From Amoebophrya sp. A120 (lineage: Eukaryota > Sar > Dinophyceae > Syndiniales > Amoebophryaceae): a DNA stretch of 64,000 bases. Made by a program: the position numbers and the translations under genes. The notes under the pieces are model-generated. The model was not told where the DNA came from. It was given only the letters and a program-made list of their open reading frames with translations, and made no database searches. The stretch lies in the NCBI GenBank assembly GCA_905178155.1, contig CAJINV010000004.1, positions 11,143,655 through 11,207,654 of the forward strand, read 5' to 3'. This document shows positions 9,601-20,405 of the stretch, piece after piece. How positions within the stretch are numbered: the stretch's first letter is position 1; each line of letters begins with the position of its first letter.

Positions 9601-11476
9601 GAGTGCCACTATCGTGGTGCACTGGCTAAAAACGCAGGGGGCTGTGACTGCGCCCCGAAGCTGCGAGAGCCAGAACAAAAAACGAAGTAGCAGGAAGCTG
9701 ATGCCTGCTATTAACTAGTAGCAGTACCGCTGAAGTAAAGCGCAGTCGCTCCGCTTGCATGGAGTCTAACTTCTGGAAGTGCAAACTCAGAAGCACGAAT
9801 AGAAATAAGTAGGAAAAATAGAAAGCACAAACCGCGCGAAATAGTAATAGAAGCGAAAAAGAAAATAGCCGCACAGACAAAGAACAGAAAGCGCACGCGC
9901 CTGCTTTTGGGGTTTCGGCGCTTTCCGCTGCCTTTGCAGGGCGCTGCCTCTGCATTACAAAGCTGGGGCTTTTGGCCTAGTGAAACTAACAACGCGGCCA
10001 GTGGATCGACCGGTTGGGGACGGGGGAAGAGGACCGGGCCGGCCAGCCGGATTCCGCCGGTGATGTGGTTGAGTTCTCATCCGGCCGGCGGCCGGATAAG
10101 AACTCAACCGCGAAGTTCCAGATTTAGTTTGTTACCTCACTCTAATGCAGACTTGCATTTATACGAGTACGATACTTTTGCACAGGAAACTTTCAGATCT
10201 TCCACGATTCCCGCCTTTTTGTCCTTCAAGGTTTTCTTCGCGTGCAGCAGCAGGTCGCGTTCGCCCGCGGGAAGGAAACTGTACAGCTGGTCCGCCGACA
10301 TGGACTGCAGCAGCGACACCTGTTCCTTGGACATCTTGAAACCGCTGTACGCGCCCAGGCCCGCATCCAACGCGGCAGACGCCGCGGACTGGCCGAGCGA
10401 CTTCCCCTTCGCGGCCGCGGTGTCTATCCTATGCAAAAGTTGTATCGCACTCGTAATAATGGCTGGCATCGTTCGTTCGTGTGGATCGGCTCTGCCGACC
10501 GGGTAACCCATCGCCTGGCATGCATGGCAAGTCTAACTTTCTACCTTGTCCAGCATGACAAACTGCATTTTTGTTTCTGGTAAAATTCTGGTGCGATTTC
10601 TACTACAACGATACTTTTGCAATGCATAGTGTCCACCCGCTGCTGGTTTTTCTCGTTCAGATTGCTGTATGCCTTCTTCCCCACCTCCACGCCTGCAACC
10701 AGCGCGACGTCCTTTGCGGTGGCGGCCGCGCTGCTGACCACTTGCTGCGCACCGTACGCGCCACCGGCGACGAGGCCGACGGCCTTCCCCAGGTTTTTCG
10801 CGGTGGGAGCCGGCAGGGATGAGGACATCATCGTGTTTGCGTTTGGTGCGGCTTTAGAGGAGGAGTTGTTCATCATCGTGTCTACTTCACCTGTAGTTTT
10901 TGACACAGCAGCAGGAACAGAGACTTGGTGATCTTCGCAGGGTCGTTCTACTTGCGCCGCCGGGGGGGTCGGCGTGAGAGCTACTGGTCCTATAACATCT
11001 TGCTGTTGCACCAGCTGCGCCGGGTCAGTTTCACCTGCTCGTGGTAAATTTCCTGAAGCAAAACCTGGCTGGGGCACCACAACAGCGGAAGTAGGTGCTG
11101 CCGGAGCAGCAGCAGAATTCGGATTCGGCTCGCGGGAAGAATCATCTGTCGCTCCCTCCTTGTTTGCGGTTTGTTGTTCTGTGTTGTCGGAACCGTCCGC
11201 GTGTCTACTACCAGGCGGACCATTCATCGCCTTCTTGTCATTTGTAGTCGTGGTCTTCATTTGTTGGGCCGCAACTTTCATGGCCTCCTTCCCCAACGCA
11301 GCTCCAACTTTGAGAGCGCTCTGCCCGACTTTCCCCAGAGCCTTCTTCTTGTCCGCCAAGCCGCTGCCGCGGGCGGCAGAGGTCGCAGAAGTTGTCCCGC
11401 CGCGACCAGGCGGGTTCGGATCCGTCCCAGCTGTATAGCCCTCCATGTTTCCGAAAAATCTCCGGTTGCTCTTCAA
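6649..11476 (-). CDS. multi-exon polytopic membrane protein, function unknown
   Basis: Five exons, about 11476-10629, 10419-10190, 8508-8369, 8056-7295 and 7002-6649, separated by four introner-like introns. Removing each element with one copy of its flanking repeat gives 2,334 nt, exactly 778 codons. The first exon encodes a hydrophilic Ala/Pro/Thr-rich region; an alternative start is the Met at 11446. A helical, Lys-rich segment follows. Exon 4 holds several long hydrophobic stretches (for example 'FVLFFLLTLLPVFAVRGFFF') that look like membrane spans, with a Cys-rich loop and a likely N-glycosylation site. The last exon adds two more hydrophobic segments and an Asp/Val-rich tail. I do not recognise the family. 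The exon joins are strongly supported; the function is open. Confidence 0.75.
7008..7294. mobile_element. introner-like intron (membrane-protein gene, last intron)
   Basis: 287 bp between perfect TCCGA repeats (7003-7007 and 7295-7299). The ends are a degenerate inverted repeat of about 45 bp beginning TATGG. Excision with one repeat joins '...YCFLFG' to 'VLFVVLL' in frame. Its termini do not match the other families in the window. Confidence 0.8.
8062..8368. mobile_element. introner-like intron, TGTCAGG family
   Basis: 307 bp. The termini form a long inverted repeat containing GTTGAAATAATTTG. Flanks are AAGCC and GAGCC, a 5-bp duplication with one difference. Excision joins exons 3 and 4 in frame ('YGFYGLWEDVKEEA'). 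Its interior matches the element at 12693-13000 in reverse orientation. Confidence 0.88.
8618..10142. mobile_element. nested foldback element with TAA duplication
   Basis: About 1,525 bp, beginning GAGTGAGG and ending CCTCACTC, flanked by TAA on both sides (8615-8617 and 10143-10145). The terminal inverted repeats are near-identical for at least 85 bp. Each arm contains its own palindrome built on GGTTGAGTTCTCATCCGGCC. A second, more diverged inverted pair lies inside (about 8805-9005 against 9745-9985). No transposase frame was found, so it looks non-autonomous. A 3-bp TAA duplication recalls PIF/Harbinger-type elements, but that assignment is only a suggestion. Confidence 0.75.
9085..9455. 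repeat. tandem short palindromic repeats
   Basis: A run of imperfect units of about 13-17 bp, each close to a self-complementary CCGCTGAAAGCGG core with varying linkers, at the centre of the nested foldback element. Open frames here are by-products of the repeat. Confidence 0.8.
10425..10628. mobile_element. introner-like intron, GCAAAAG family
   Basis: 204 bp between perfect GTGTC repeats (10420-10424 and 10629-10633). The inverted ends begin TATCCTATGCAAAAG and end CTTTTGCAATGCATA. Excision joins exon 1 to exon 2 of the membrane-protein gene in frame ('RVDTAAAKGK'). Confidence 0.88.
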
Positions 11477-12059
11477 ATTGGTTTCGTTCTTGTGAAATTT
11501 TTTTCCACTCTTTAAGTATTACCGTTCTCTTTCCGTTTCCGAGATACTTACAATAATTCCAAGTATCGCAGTGGTACCTACTCGCTGCTCTCAGCACACT
11601 CCTCGCACAGCTCAAACTCAATAGCGTGGCTTTCGTTGCTCAATAGTGCTGCGCCGGAGGACCAGTAGTAGTAGAGAACGTACATGCTAGTGTTTTGATT
11701 TTTACCCCTCCGCAATAAAACCCGCCCTATTTTCGATGATGCGCCGCAGTCAAACAGCGCCAAACCTCCTATGCATTTAGACGGGAACGTTGAGCCGGCT
11801 AAAGTACGTAGGTCCCGAAGGTGGAATTCTAGTTCTATCTTCCTCAAGCTGATCAACTTCTACTTTATTGAAAAAAAAACTACGTAGTACGAGGAGCGAT
11901 TGAGTCTTAATGGGGTTGCTCGCCCAGCACTTGTGACTCCACCTGGCGCTCATCTTCTGTACAGGAGATGAACTACCTCCAGATGATAGCCTGCAAAGAA
12001 TACACGTACTACGCATTGTCGATGTGCTACTATGTATTTTATTCCAAGGTTCGTGTTCC
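11477..12059. other. intergenic spacer, no gene seen
   Basis: Short spacer between the start of the membrane-protein gene and the stop codon of BBS5. A minus-strand open frame at 11777-12070 has no recognisable content and overlaps the BBS5 stop. Confidence 0.45.
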
Positions 12060-14455
12060 CTACACCACACTCCAGAGCTTTTCCAGCGTGACTCCCTCCT
12101 TTAGTCGTTCCATCGCCAGCCCAATCTCCGCGTTGAACACGGGCTCCTGGGTGATAAAATCCTTCTCGCCGTCCGCATGGTACAGCATCGACGGCTCCAC
12201 GACGTCGTCGTTGTCTAACAGCTCAATGTCGTCCTCCTTCTGCGGCACGGGCACCGGCGGTTTGTTCGCGGCGGCAGGACCGCCGTCCTCGTTTTCTTCG
12301 TCATCCTCGGGCTTACTGATCGTGAAATCAACCCCAAAAACCGGATTCTGGGTGATATCCACGGCAAAAGCATAAGCAAAAGAAGTAAAACGTCATGTAT
12401 CCAAAATCCTGCACGACAGCGGTACTAGGGCACAATTGGAGCAGCGAGTGGAAGCGAAGTGCATCACACTCCTTACTCTTCAATATCAATTTGTATTTTT
12501 CACCAGGCCGAATTGCATATCTTGACCCTTACTCCACCAGATCTTCTTTATCCCCGTGGCAACCAAGTAGAATGCTCAGAAAGCTGTAGAGCTATACTGT
12601 CTTTCCCTATCTTTTGCGGTGCATATCTGAAAATTTTCCACAATTTTGCGATCTGCTTCCGGATTTCCTCCAGGTGCGAGACTGGGTCCGCTTATGGATG
12701 TGTCAGGTTTGAAATCGTCAAAGTTGAAATAGTTTGTCATGCATAAAACGGATACCAGTTAGACCTACAGTTTGTAGTCGGTGCATGACAAATTTTCCCG
12801 GTCCTGGAAGCGAGTCTGTCATGCGGTTTAGGGCAAAAGAGCTGCCTTCTGTCATGCTAGTTAGCAGTCCAACTTTTGACCCTTACCAGGACTATAATCT
12901 GCCTCCCGTGGGTCCTCTGCAACAGAGTCGCTTTTTGTGTCGCATTTTATGCATTACAAATTATTTCAACTTTGACGATTTCAAACCTGACGCTTCCATA
13001 CCGCTCGGAATCCGAGTATGTAGGAACCGGACCCGGGGGTCGTTTCCAACACCAGCGTATGCATTGCAAATATGTCTGGGTCTGGAAACTTGTGATGCTG
13101 GGTGGCATATCATGAGGAAGCCACAAGTGCTGCCTCTGCATGGCAAGTTTCTGGGCTTCTAGGTAGGTGTTGCCTATTCTGCATGACAAACTGCGTTTCT
13201 GCATGACAGAAGAATGGAGCTCTTGGGTAAAGTGCATGACAGATTTAAGATTCATGCCAGACAAGCATGACAAACATGCATTCTTCCAGACCCAGACATT
13301 TTTACAATCCATACAGCGCTTGTCCGAACTTGCTGTTGCGCACGTTGATGGACTTGATCTGCATGTAGGGAATCGACACGTTGAAGTTTTCGGCCAGACT
13401 CGCGAACCAGACCACGCGCACGTTGGTGATGGTGAAGGTCCCCAGGTTCCCCTGGTCGGAGGAAAGGTTCCAGATTCCCTGCACCTTCTCGTAAACCTGC
13501 TCGTTGGGGAGCAGGCACAACTCCTTGTTGCTGATGATCGCTCCGCGGAGCTTCAGGTCCCGATACAGCTTGGTGGACTCGTAGGCTTTGAAGACCGCTT
13601 GCGTGGTGGTAAACAAGCGGGGGGAGTTGCGGACCAGGGAAGTGAAAATGAACTCGAACCGGGTATTGTTGAACCGCGTCATCACGAACAGCGCCTGGGT
13701 GTTGCCACGCAGGCGGCTGTTGACCAGCTTGATGTTCACGTTGGTCACGCAGGAGAACCCGATGCTCAGATTCGTTCGCGCTGACTTCGCGGACGTCCTA
13801 TGAAATGCAAAAATGTCTGGGTCTGGAAGAATGCAGGAGTTTGTCATGCAGATTTTGCATGACCCATGAGGTCTGTGATGCATGCCCTAGCATCAGAGAT
13901 TTTGCGAGGGCGTTCTGATGCTAATACCGCATGAGAAACGCCCTCTCCGCGTAGCACAAATTACACCTCTTTTGCTGTTCGTGCAATACAGATTTTATGT
14001 AGATTCCAAAAGTGGCATCACAAGTTGTATCCTTCCAGACCACCCAGACATTTTTGCAATCCATACGTCCAGAGAATGCGCAAATTCGTCACGATCAGCA
14101 TGCCGCGATCCCCGTTGTTCCCCTTCGTGTCTTCCACCGCATTGATGCTGTCGATTTGGAAACTATGCATTTTTCTACAAGGTTGGTATCTTCGCACTGG
14201 TAGAACTAGCGAATCAAAAAAACCGCATCACAAATGTACATTTTCAGAAGGAAAGATTCAGCATGTCGTGAGAAAGCAGCAGAGCTGTCTTGATGAACTT
14301 CATGCAAGTATGTCGCGATTAGTCTAACCACGTGCACGATCCAACTTTTTCACTAGATAGAACTCGCCCTTCCGCAACTTCTGCACCTGCGGGTTCTGGT
14401 CAAATTTGATCTCCCGGTCCTGCCAGACCTCCTCAAAAGCAGGCTCGTCGGCCAT
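12060..14455 (-). CDS. BBS5: BBSome subunit BBS5
   Basis: Six exons (14455-14360, 14158-14066, 13793-13314, 13052-13001, 12687-12626, 12350-12060) total 1,074 nt, giving 357 residues against about 341 for the animal protein. Diagnostic stretches are '[12 protein letters not shown]', '[19 protein letters not shown]', '[15 protein letters not shown]', '[12 protein letters not shown]', 'NPVFGVDF' and the C-terminal '[19 protein letters not shown]'. These cover both PH-like domains and the conserved tail. BBS5 is the phosphoinositide-binding member of the BBSome coat, which moves membrane proteins in and out of cilia, so the organism should have a flagellated stage. All five introns are introner-like elements, and one exon is about 52 bp long. 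Confidence 0.96.
12356..12625. mobile_element. introner-like intron, BBS5 intron 5
   Basis: 270 bp. Ends are TATCCACGGCAAAAG and CTTTTGCGGTGCATA, an imperfect inverted repeat. Flanks GGTGA and TCTGA are a decayed duplication. Removal restores '[16 protein letters not shown]', the expected BBS5 sequence. Confidence 0.8.
12693..13000. mobile_element. introner-like intron, TGTCAGG family, BBS5 intron 4
   Basis: 308 bp between perfect CCGCT repeats (12688-12692 and 13001-13005). The inverted ends carry GGTTTGAAATCGTCAAAG. Removal gives '[13 protein letters not shown]' in frame. The interior matches the element at 8062-8368 in reverse. Confidence 0.92.
13058..13313. mobile_element. introner-like intron, GTCTGGGTCTGG family, BBS5 intron 3
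   Basis: 256 bp between perfect CAGCG repeats (13053-13057 and 13314-13318). Inverted ends contain ATGTCTGGGTCTGG. Removal restores '[15 protein letters not shown]'. The interior is nearly the same as at 44064-44315 and, in reverse, at 32200-32451. Confidence 0.93.
13799..14065. mobile_element. introner-like intron, GTCTGGGTCTGG family, BBS5 intron 2
   Basis: 267 bp between perfect CGTCC repeats (13794-13798 and 14066-14070). Inverted ends contain AAAAATGTCTGGGTCTGG. Removal restores '[13 protein letters not shown]' in frame. Confidence 0.93.
14164..14359. mobile_element. decayed introner-like intron, BBS5 intron 1
   Basis: 196 bp starting TATGC and ending AGATA, with weak inverted ends and degraded flanks (GAAAC and GAACT). 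Removal restores '[17 protein letters not shown]'. It looks like an older insertion than its neighbours. Confidence 0.6.
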
Positions 14456-15255
14456 CTTGACTTTTGGTCTTGCGCCTTCTTGCAGCTGCACAAGTGAAAA
14501 AACGTCGATGAGCAGAAGTGGCTTGTTTTTCTACTCTGCTAGCCTGTGCCTGTGGGATGCGTAAGCGTCAATGCTCCCATTGCGGATTTCTCTCTCCAAT
14601 TAGTTTCCAATTACAATTGTCTCTTTCAGGGGCAGATTCATATTTTATACAATTTGAACGTCTTGGACGGCAGCGACTCTGTTCAAATGACTATCATGCC
14701 TCTCAACGCTCCTGCAATACCACTACAAGAAGAACAGGAGTCCAAGTACTTGAAAAAACGTAGGCTTTTGACGCTAAACAAACACCAGCCGTCTGCTCCC
14801 ACAAGCTGCAGTCCCCGCCGCGGAAGAAGCATTTCTCATCGGCGGCACAAGCACGTGCAAAATCTCCGCGGATGAGTTTTGCACTGACCGGCATCAACCA
14901 GACTTCAGGTACAGGAATTTTATTTCGTGCTTTGATAACTGCGTTCTCCATCTTCAATTCTCCATCCTTCATTCTCCTACAGGTTTTACCGCGATAAGTT
15001 TTCATCGGAGAACGAGAAACATTCTTCATCAAATAGAGCTTCCTACTTCAATTTCCCCCATGTCTTCCTATTCCTAATGTCATATCGTACACAAAAAGGT
15101 GCAACAGAAGGTTCTTCAAATTGCTTCCCGTCCTTGTATTCCGCTGTTCATTTCTATTGCTATTGGAAACCTGTGACCATGTGCATTCAACAAAATGAAA
15201 ATCATTTAAAAAGATGAGTCTAATCTTTGTAAATCATGTAGTAAATTTTTCTGTC
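14456..15255. other. spacer with one doubtful open frame
   Basis: Region between BBS5 and the next membrane-protein gene. A minus-strand frame at 14703-15032 contains a Cys-bearing stretch ('GDFARACAADEKCFFRGG') that could be an exon, but no matching splice sites or partner exons were found. Confidence 0.35.
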
Positions 15256-16408
15256 TCACTCCAGCCTGTGTCCCTGTCCGCTGAAGGGTTCTATTGGTGC
15301 GGTGAGCGGTGTCTGCGAACCTCGTTGCTGCGGCACGGGAAGCTGGTTGGTGGAAATCAGGCTCTCGTCCAGCATGAACCTCGGGAGCACGTCCCCTGCA
15401 CCGGCGGTCAGCTTTTCGCAACAACTCCACAGAATGTAGGCGAAGTAGGTAAACCTGAAAGTGACAGAATGCTGATCTCATGTAAGTAAATTACAAAGAG
15501 AACAGTCCATCGAAGGTGACACCAGTGCACGTCCATCAAGAACAAGAAAGTGTAATTCTTTCGAAAATCAATGTTCTTACAAGAAAAACTCGCATCCCAC
15601 TGACCCGGCGAGTACGGCTTTTAGCTTGGCGCACTCCACTTCTGGATATTCGTCACACACCACGGAAAGCTGTTCGTGATTTTGATTTTGCATATTTGAT
15701 TAAACAACAGCACGCCTTTCCAATGCAACTTAGAAGAACTACAAACCATGCGCTGGAACTGTTGGTGCGGCATTGATGGTTTCGCGGTCAACAGACCTGC
15801 CGAATCGACGTGCGAAATAAGGAACTCAAATTCTAACTCATTCTAAGCTTTTATACCCTCATGAGGCCGCACAGTGCCATAGATGCGTAACTGCACGTGA
15901 AGAGAAACGCAATGCGCACGTTATGTGGCTCCCGTAAAGCTACCCCTCTGTATCCCCTGGTACCGACCGCGAATCCGAGGATTTGGTAGAAAATATGAAG
16001 CTGGGCCAGGAAATCACCTGAGATCGTTAAATTCGAGTTTGCGAATGTGCAGTAACAAAGGCATTTCTCTTCCTGTTACTGGAGCATCGAAGAGATAGTA
16101 CAACCAGCGCACGCCGAACATATTCACCATGCTGTATTGGCTGGACAACCCCTGCTAGGTAAAATAAACATGCAAATGCACGATGAAGCAGTTTTTTTCG
16201 CGACAAGGCACCAGCGAGAAGTGGTTGTACTTGTTCTGGTCAAATGGTGCTCCTTATCCGCTTCCTGCTTGGTCGGCGCCATCGCGAAGATGGACACAAT
16301 CTGCACGATGCCGGTGAAAACGTAGTAGAAACACACCGAGATCGCTGCTTGGTTGATAGACAGGCACCCACAGCACACGCGATCCGCGGGGATGCAAAGG
16401 CCTCGCAT
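15256..16408 (-). CDS. multi-exon membrane protein with canonical introns, function unknown
   Basis: At least five coding pieces can be traced. The start (Met at 16408, 'MRGLCIPADRVCCGC') is followed by a hydrophobic span 'ISVCFYYVFTGIVQIVSIF'. Next comes 'SMVNMFGVRWLYYLF', entered after a CTAGCAG acceptor, and 'GDFLAQLHIFYQILGFAVG' with a CTCAG acceptor. A Cys-containing loop piece follows near 15585-15660 ('DEYPEVECAKLKAVLAG'). The last piece, near 15256-15460, has 'FTYFAYILWSCCEKL' and a polar tail. The hydrophobic spans and Cys-bearing loop suggest a small polytopic membrane protein. No family is recognised, and exact exon limits are approximate. Confidence 0.55.
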
Positions 16409-17574
16409 CTTACTTGTTGATGTTGTGCAGCACGTAGTTGACGGACAGTCAAGATTCAGTCGTAGTCGTTGCTTGTTGAAGCTTGGTTTTTAATGTTGCG
16501 GGACACGCAGCTAGTAGTAAGTATCAGGAGGCGGAAGCGTCTCGATCCAAGTGGCTCATCTGGAGGCTGGCTCCACGACAATGAACAGTTTTTCGAGGGA
16601 GGCCGCGCCGCGTCCTTCAGATTCAGTGGCTTGTTGATGGGTTATGCGCACGTCGAGTAGTACTCAGCCACGCCGTCCTCGTCCACCCACTCACGTGATT
16701 GCTGTCGTCATTTTTGCTTTCAGGTTGAAAGGAATTACAGGTGGCACCTTGTTCTGCAAAACCACGAACGACGAAACGAATCAGGAGTGACAGGCGTGCA
16801 CGGACGAAGCACCTTCAAACTGATGGAAAGAGAAAGACAAAAGAGTATGCTGTCAACATATACTTCCTTTTCTAAGACGGACCGCACCTACAGAAAAAGA
16901 CATCGCTCGAAGAGAATTTCATCGGTCACTGCTTTTCGAACACGCCTCCCATCATAGACGGACCTAAGCTTGCGCGGACGAGCAGCGTCAACTGACCAGG
17001 ACCTGGAGCTGTGCTCGCAAATGCCATGCGACATACAATCAGATGAAGCATGAAGATCCAATATTAATATGCGTTTCTCATGTAGTAGTAATTCATGATA
17101 TGTTGAGGCAGCTTCTTGTTTGAGTTTGTCTTTATTCTGTTCTTTGTCGTGCTACCCGTAGTTGTACGCTGTGTAACGGAAACGGTAACCCTAACCGCAA
17201 GCGTAAGGACACACAGAAATAAAGGTTCTTGCTCCGAGGCAAATCTTCCTGGAAGATGTTCTCGCTGTAGTTGCACTATGACACAGTTCGTTTTTTTTGC
17301 AGGTTAGAGCAGGAAGAACGCTCACGTGACTAAAACCTTGCCGCCGGCGCTTCACCTGTGCACACGACAACTTGCGGACGGTCTTCATGATGTAGTCACA
17401 ACACATCGTGCTGGTGTCAACGGCGGAGCAACGAAAACCTCAGAACGCGAGCTAGCCCCGGCCGCAGTGTAGACAGCCGCCCTGCGTGCCCCTGCGTGCT
17501 GGAGCTCGTGCATGTTGGTAGAATGAGGCGCAGCTCCTTTCGCATTCGTGGCAAACCCGGCCTGTCGGTAGTAA
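16409..17574. other. intergenic spacer, no gene seen
   Basis: No frame with convincing coding character on either strand. No introner termini were found, so there is no sign of a hidden gene of the kind seen elsewhere in the window. Confidence 0.4.
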
Positions 17575-17796
17575 TCATCCCGTCCCCGGTGGCTTCAGCG
17601 AGGCTGAGACTTCTGCAGAGCCGACGGCGGAAGAGCCCATGAGGTCCATGGCGTAGGGCACCAGTGGCAGCTCCTCGTAGCGGTACCAGTAGGCAACGGA
17701 AACGCCGACTCCGACCACCAGCGCTGCCCCCAGTCGACCGATCTGCTGCGCTAGCGACCCGAGCGCCAGGACCCAGAAGTATGGGCAAAGCGTCAT
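17575..17796 (-). CDS. small hydrophobic protein or exon, function unknown
   Basis: A 73-residue frame starting 'MTLCPYFWVLALG' with one or two hydrophobic spans ('LGAALVVGVGVSVAYWYRY') and a Ser/Pro tail. Codons are GC-rich at third positions, unlike the AT-rich spacer around it. It may be a complete small membrane protein or one exon of a larger gene on the same strand. No family is recognised. Confidence 0.4.
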   Translation of the reverse strand: MTLCPYFWVLALGSLAQQIGRLGAALVVGVGVSVAYWYRYEELPLVPYAMDLMGSSAVGSAEVSASLKPPGTG

Positions 17797-19072
17797 GCTG
17801 TTGGCTTTTTTATTTGTAGTTCTTGCAGATCTTGTTATTCCGGAGAGATGTCGTATTATGGCGATATGACAACCACAACGTGGAAAACAAGGGTAGGTGG
17901 TGTTGAACACCTCATCATCATCTTCACCACATGATAAAACTTCAAATAGGAATACCCTACAAGTACAAAGTCAGACTCTGTTCTCCTGAAATCAAAATGA
18001 ATCTTGATGCTGAAAGTTTAAGCTGTATGTGTATTAATCTTTACCGCCGTACCTTGACGAGCGCTTTCGTAGCCGTTCTGAGGAGCATAGCAGCTGCACG
18101 ATCGGAACAACAAGGGAGCGCGTTTGCAATTGCACTTCAGCGACGGGGTGCTACTAGATGATATGGACTAGAAATCTCGTCCCCGGTCAATCTCTGTGTG
18201 TGTAGGTTCCTTCTTTAATAGGCCCAGGCGACAATAAACAAGTACGATTACATCCTGTGACAAAGGCAATAAGTTGGGCAGCCGAGTGGGAGAGTCATTG
18301 GCTTTCATCTTTTATTTGAGAACAAACATGTCTACAAACTCAAACGACAAGATGCTATTTTGAAAGAGACACGTGAGACGAGGCGGTGGTTGTCGTGCTA
18401 GTACTAATATCCGTTTCCCCGTATTAAGCGTATGCGTATGATCACAAGTCTACATAAAGATCACCATCATGCACAACTCGAGGGGACCCTGACATTGTGA
18501 AACACGAAAGCGAGTATAGATAGAAGTTGAAAATGCCCCAGTAGAAATTGCAGGAAAGTCAATCCTTTGATATTGCAGTGAGAGGCACAGGAGCTGCAGG
18601 ACGAAGCTGCGATTTATTGCTTGCAAACTTCTCGAATCACACAATGTGAACGCGAACACAGCAGCACAAAGTCTTTAGAGCTTCCATCTCTGAGAGATTG
18701 AAGAGATAAGCAAACGCTGATCGCAGAGAAAGATCGCGACTCGTCTCGCTCACCTCCATGTTGTCCATTTTGTCTGCTACCAAGGCATCAATAATCATGA
18801 TTACCATTACAAATCTTTTTCCACATCAAGCACAAGTACAGTTTGTTGTCCAAATGAAGTCCAAAAATCCGAGCGACTGCACCTGCACCGAGTACATGCA
18901 CTGCAGCCGGCCGTAAATCTATTGTACACCATAATCATACAAACTCAAAAGCGACGAAGATCATTCGTCGTGCGCATAGGTACATTTCTCAAAGCACACA
19001 CTTTCACTTTCTCCCCTCCAAACGTATCGCAGCGGTAGTAGCGAAAAACAAGTAGCACAAAACAACTACCTC
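17797..19072. other. intergenic spacer, no gene seen
   Basis: AT-rich spacer upstream of the small membrane ORF and downstream of the coiled-coil gene. Nothing recognisable on either strand. Confidence 0.45.
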
Positions 19073-20395
19073 TCACGCCAGGGCTCTCCGCACGCCAAGA
19101 CCCCCCGGCGCCGTGGCCGACCTCGGGCTGCCCACCGGCACCAACGGGCGGATACGCAGGAATGCGCAGTCGGTGTCGGTGAACTCGATCTGTCCCGCAA
19201 AGGTTTATCCTATGTAAAAACGTCCCCACCCCATAGTTGTCATGCAAATCTGCATGGTAAAAATGTTTCTCATGCGGAGCCCTATGAGGAGCGTTCTCTC
19301 GTCGTGTTTTGAGATTTGTGATGCTTGAATCAGCATGCTAGGCTAGATCTGTGACGCTGCTGGGGCTTTCTAAACAGGATTATACTGCGAGGCCAAACTT
19401 GTCAGGCGCAGCAACCAAAGCTGGTGGATTTGTCTAGCAAAATTCCCATCTTGACTCTGGTGTGAGGACGTTTTTACATCGGATAAGGTTTTGGCCAAAT
19501 TCACCTCCTTCTCGGCGAGCAGCTTCATCGCCCTTTGGCGCCTCCTCTCGACCCGCTTCAAGGCATCGTCGTAGAGTCGACGGCATCAAATGCAAATATG
19601 TCTGGGTCTGGAACGACGCGAACCTGTGATGCACATTCCACAACACACAGAAATCTCTCATGCATAGGCAGTAAAAGATGCCCACTTCCTGTCACCAAAG
19701 TGGGAGATTTGTCATGCGGATTAGGCATTGCGAAACCTTCTCGAAATCTGTGATGCTGGGCTTCCATGACAGACCTTCTGTGTCATGTAAAAACAGCATG
19801 ACAAAAATCTGCAGTCTTCCAGACCCAAACATTTTTGTATTTGATAGACGGAAGACTTTGCGGCACAGGTAGGCGTTCAGACCTGTTGTACAACCAGTAA
19901 CATGCTGGAGTTTCTGCTTGCGTTTTAGAATATTCATATTCTCAATTTTGGAACCATTTTTACCGTAGATTTCGTACGCCTCTTGCACTTCTTTTTTGCA
20001 AATTCATCGACGGAACAAGCGAAGCGTCGTGCATGAGCAGAGCAGGACTAGAATGCAAAACCAAGAAATCACGTTCTTTATCAAATACCGCTATCCTTGA
20101 CCAATTTCCCGACCTCCTGTCCTATACCCCGATCTGCCGCCAGGGCCTTCATTTTTTCCAAGGAGGCCTGCACGGTCTGCAGGTGCTCGGAAATCGCCAT
20201 GTTTTCCGCCACGAGCTTCTGCATGTCCGCATTCTGCTGCTCTAAACGCTCCTTTAACAGCGTGATCACCTCCGCATTCCGCTCCTCCCGGTCTAGTAAC
20301 AGGTGCAGCTGCTCGGCGTCTGGGGGTTGGAGCTGCGCCACCCGTTGCGCCTGCTCCCGCACCTCCGCTGCAAATCCCTCGGCGGCGGAGGGCAT
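19073..20395 (-). CDS. coiled-coil protein, function unknown
   Basis: Four exons: 20395-20089, 19990-19847, 19578-19486 and 19201-19073. The first encodes a long helix with heptad-like spacing ('ITLLKERLEQQNADMQKL'). The first intron is an ordinary GT-AG intron of about 98 bp. The second and third are introner-like elements. Exons 2 and 3 join in frame ('FRRLYDDALKRVERRRQ'). At the third intron, removing the element plus one AGGTT repeat leaves the last exon one base out of the frame that looks coding ('GQIEFTDTDCAFLRIRPL'). So either the splice differs by one base, a base is miscalled in the AAAA run at 19199-19202, or the C-terminus is different. The total is about 225 residues. It sits among ciliary-type genes, but no function is claimed. 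Confidence 0.7.
19207..19485. mobile_element. introner-like intron, GTAAAAACGTCC family
   Basis: 279 bp between perfect AGGTT repeats (19202-19206 and 19486-19490). Ends are TATCCTATGTAAAAACGTCC and its near-complement. This is the one element whose simple excision leaves the likely exon frames offset by one base. Confidence 0.85.
19584..19846. mobile_element. introner-like intron, GTCTGGGTCTGG family
   Basis: 263 bp between perfect GACGG repeats (19579-19583 and 19847-19851). Inverted ends read ATCAAATGCAAATATGTCTG and its near-complement. Excision joins the flanking coiled-coil exons in frame. Confidence 0.92.
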
Positions 20396-20405
20396 GTAGT
20401 TCTAG

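Larger units (their letters stand above)
8514..10189. mobile_element. enlarged introner-like intron, GCAAAAGTATCG family
   Basis: 1,676 bp between perfect CTTTC repeats (8509-8513 and 10190-10194). The outer ends match the 149-bp introner at 29235-29383 read in reverse. The extra length comes from a second element nested at 8618-10142. Excision joins 'EDLKATALDMSDN' in frame between exons 2 and 3. Confidence 0.88.

Noticed and set aside
14703..15032. A minus-strand frame with a Cys-bearing stretch
   Set aside because: No splice partners, no family and only moderate coding character; left as part of a spacer.
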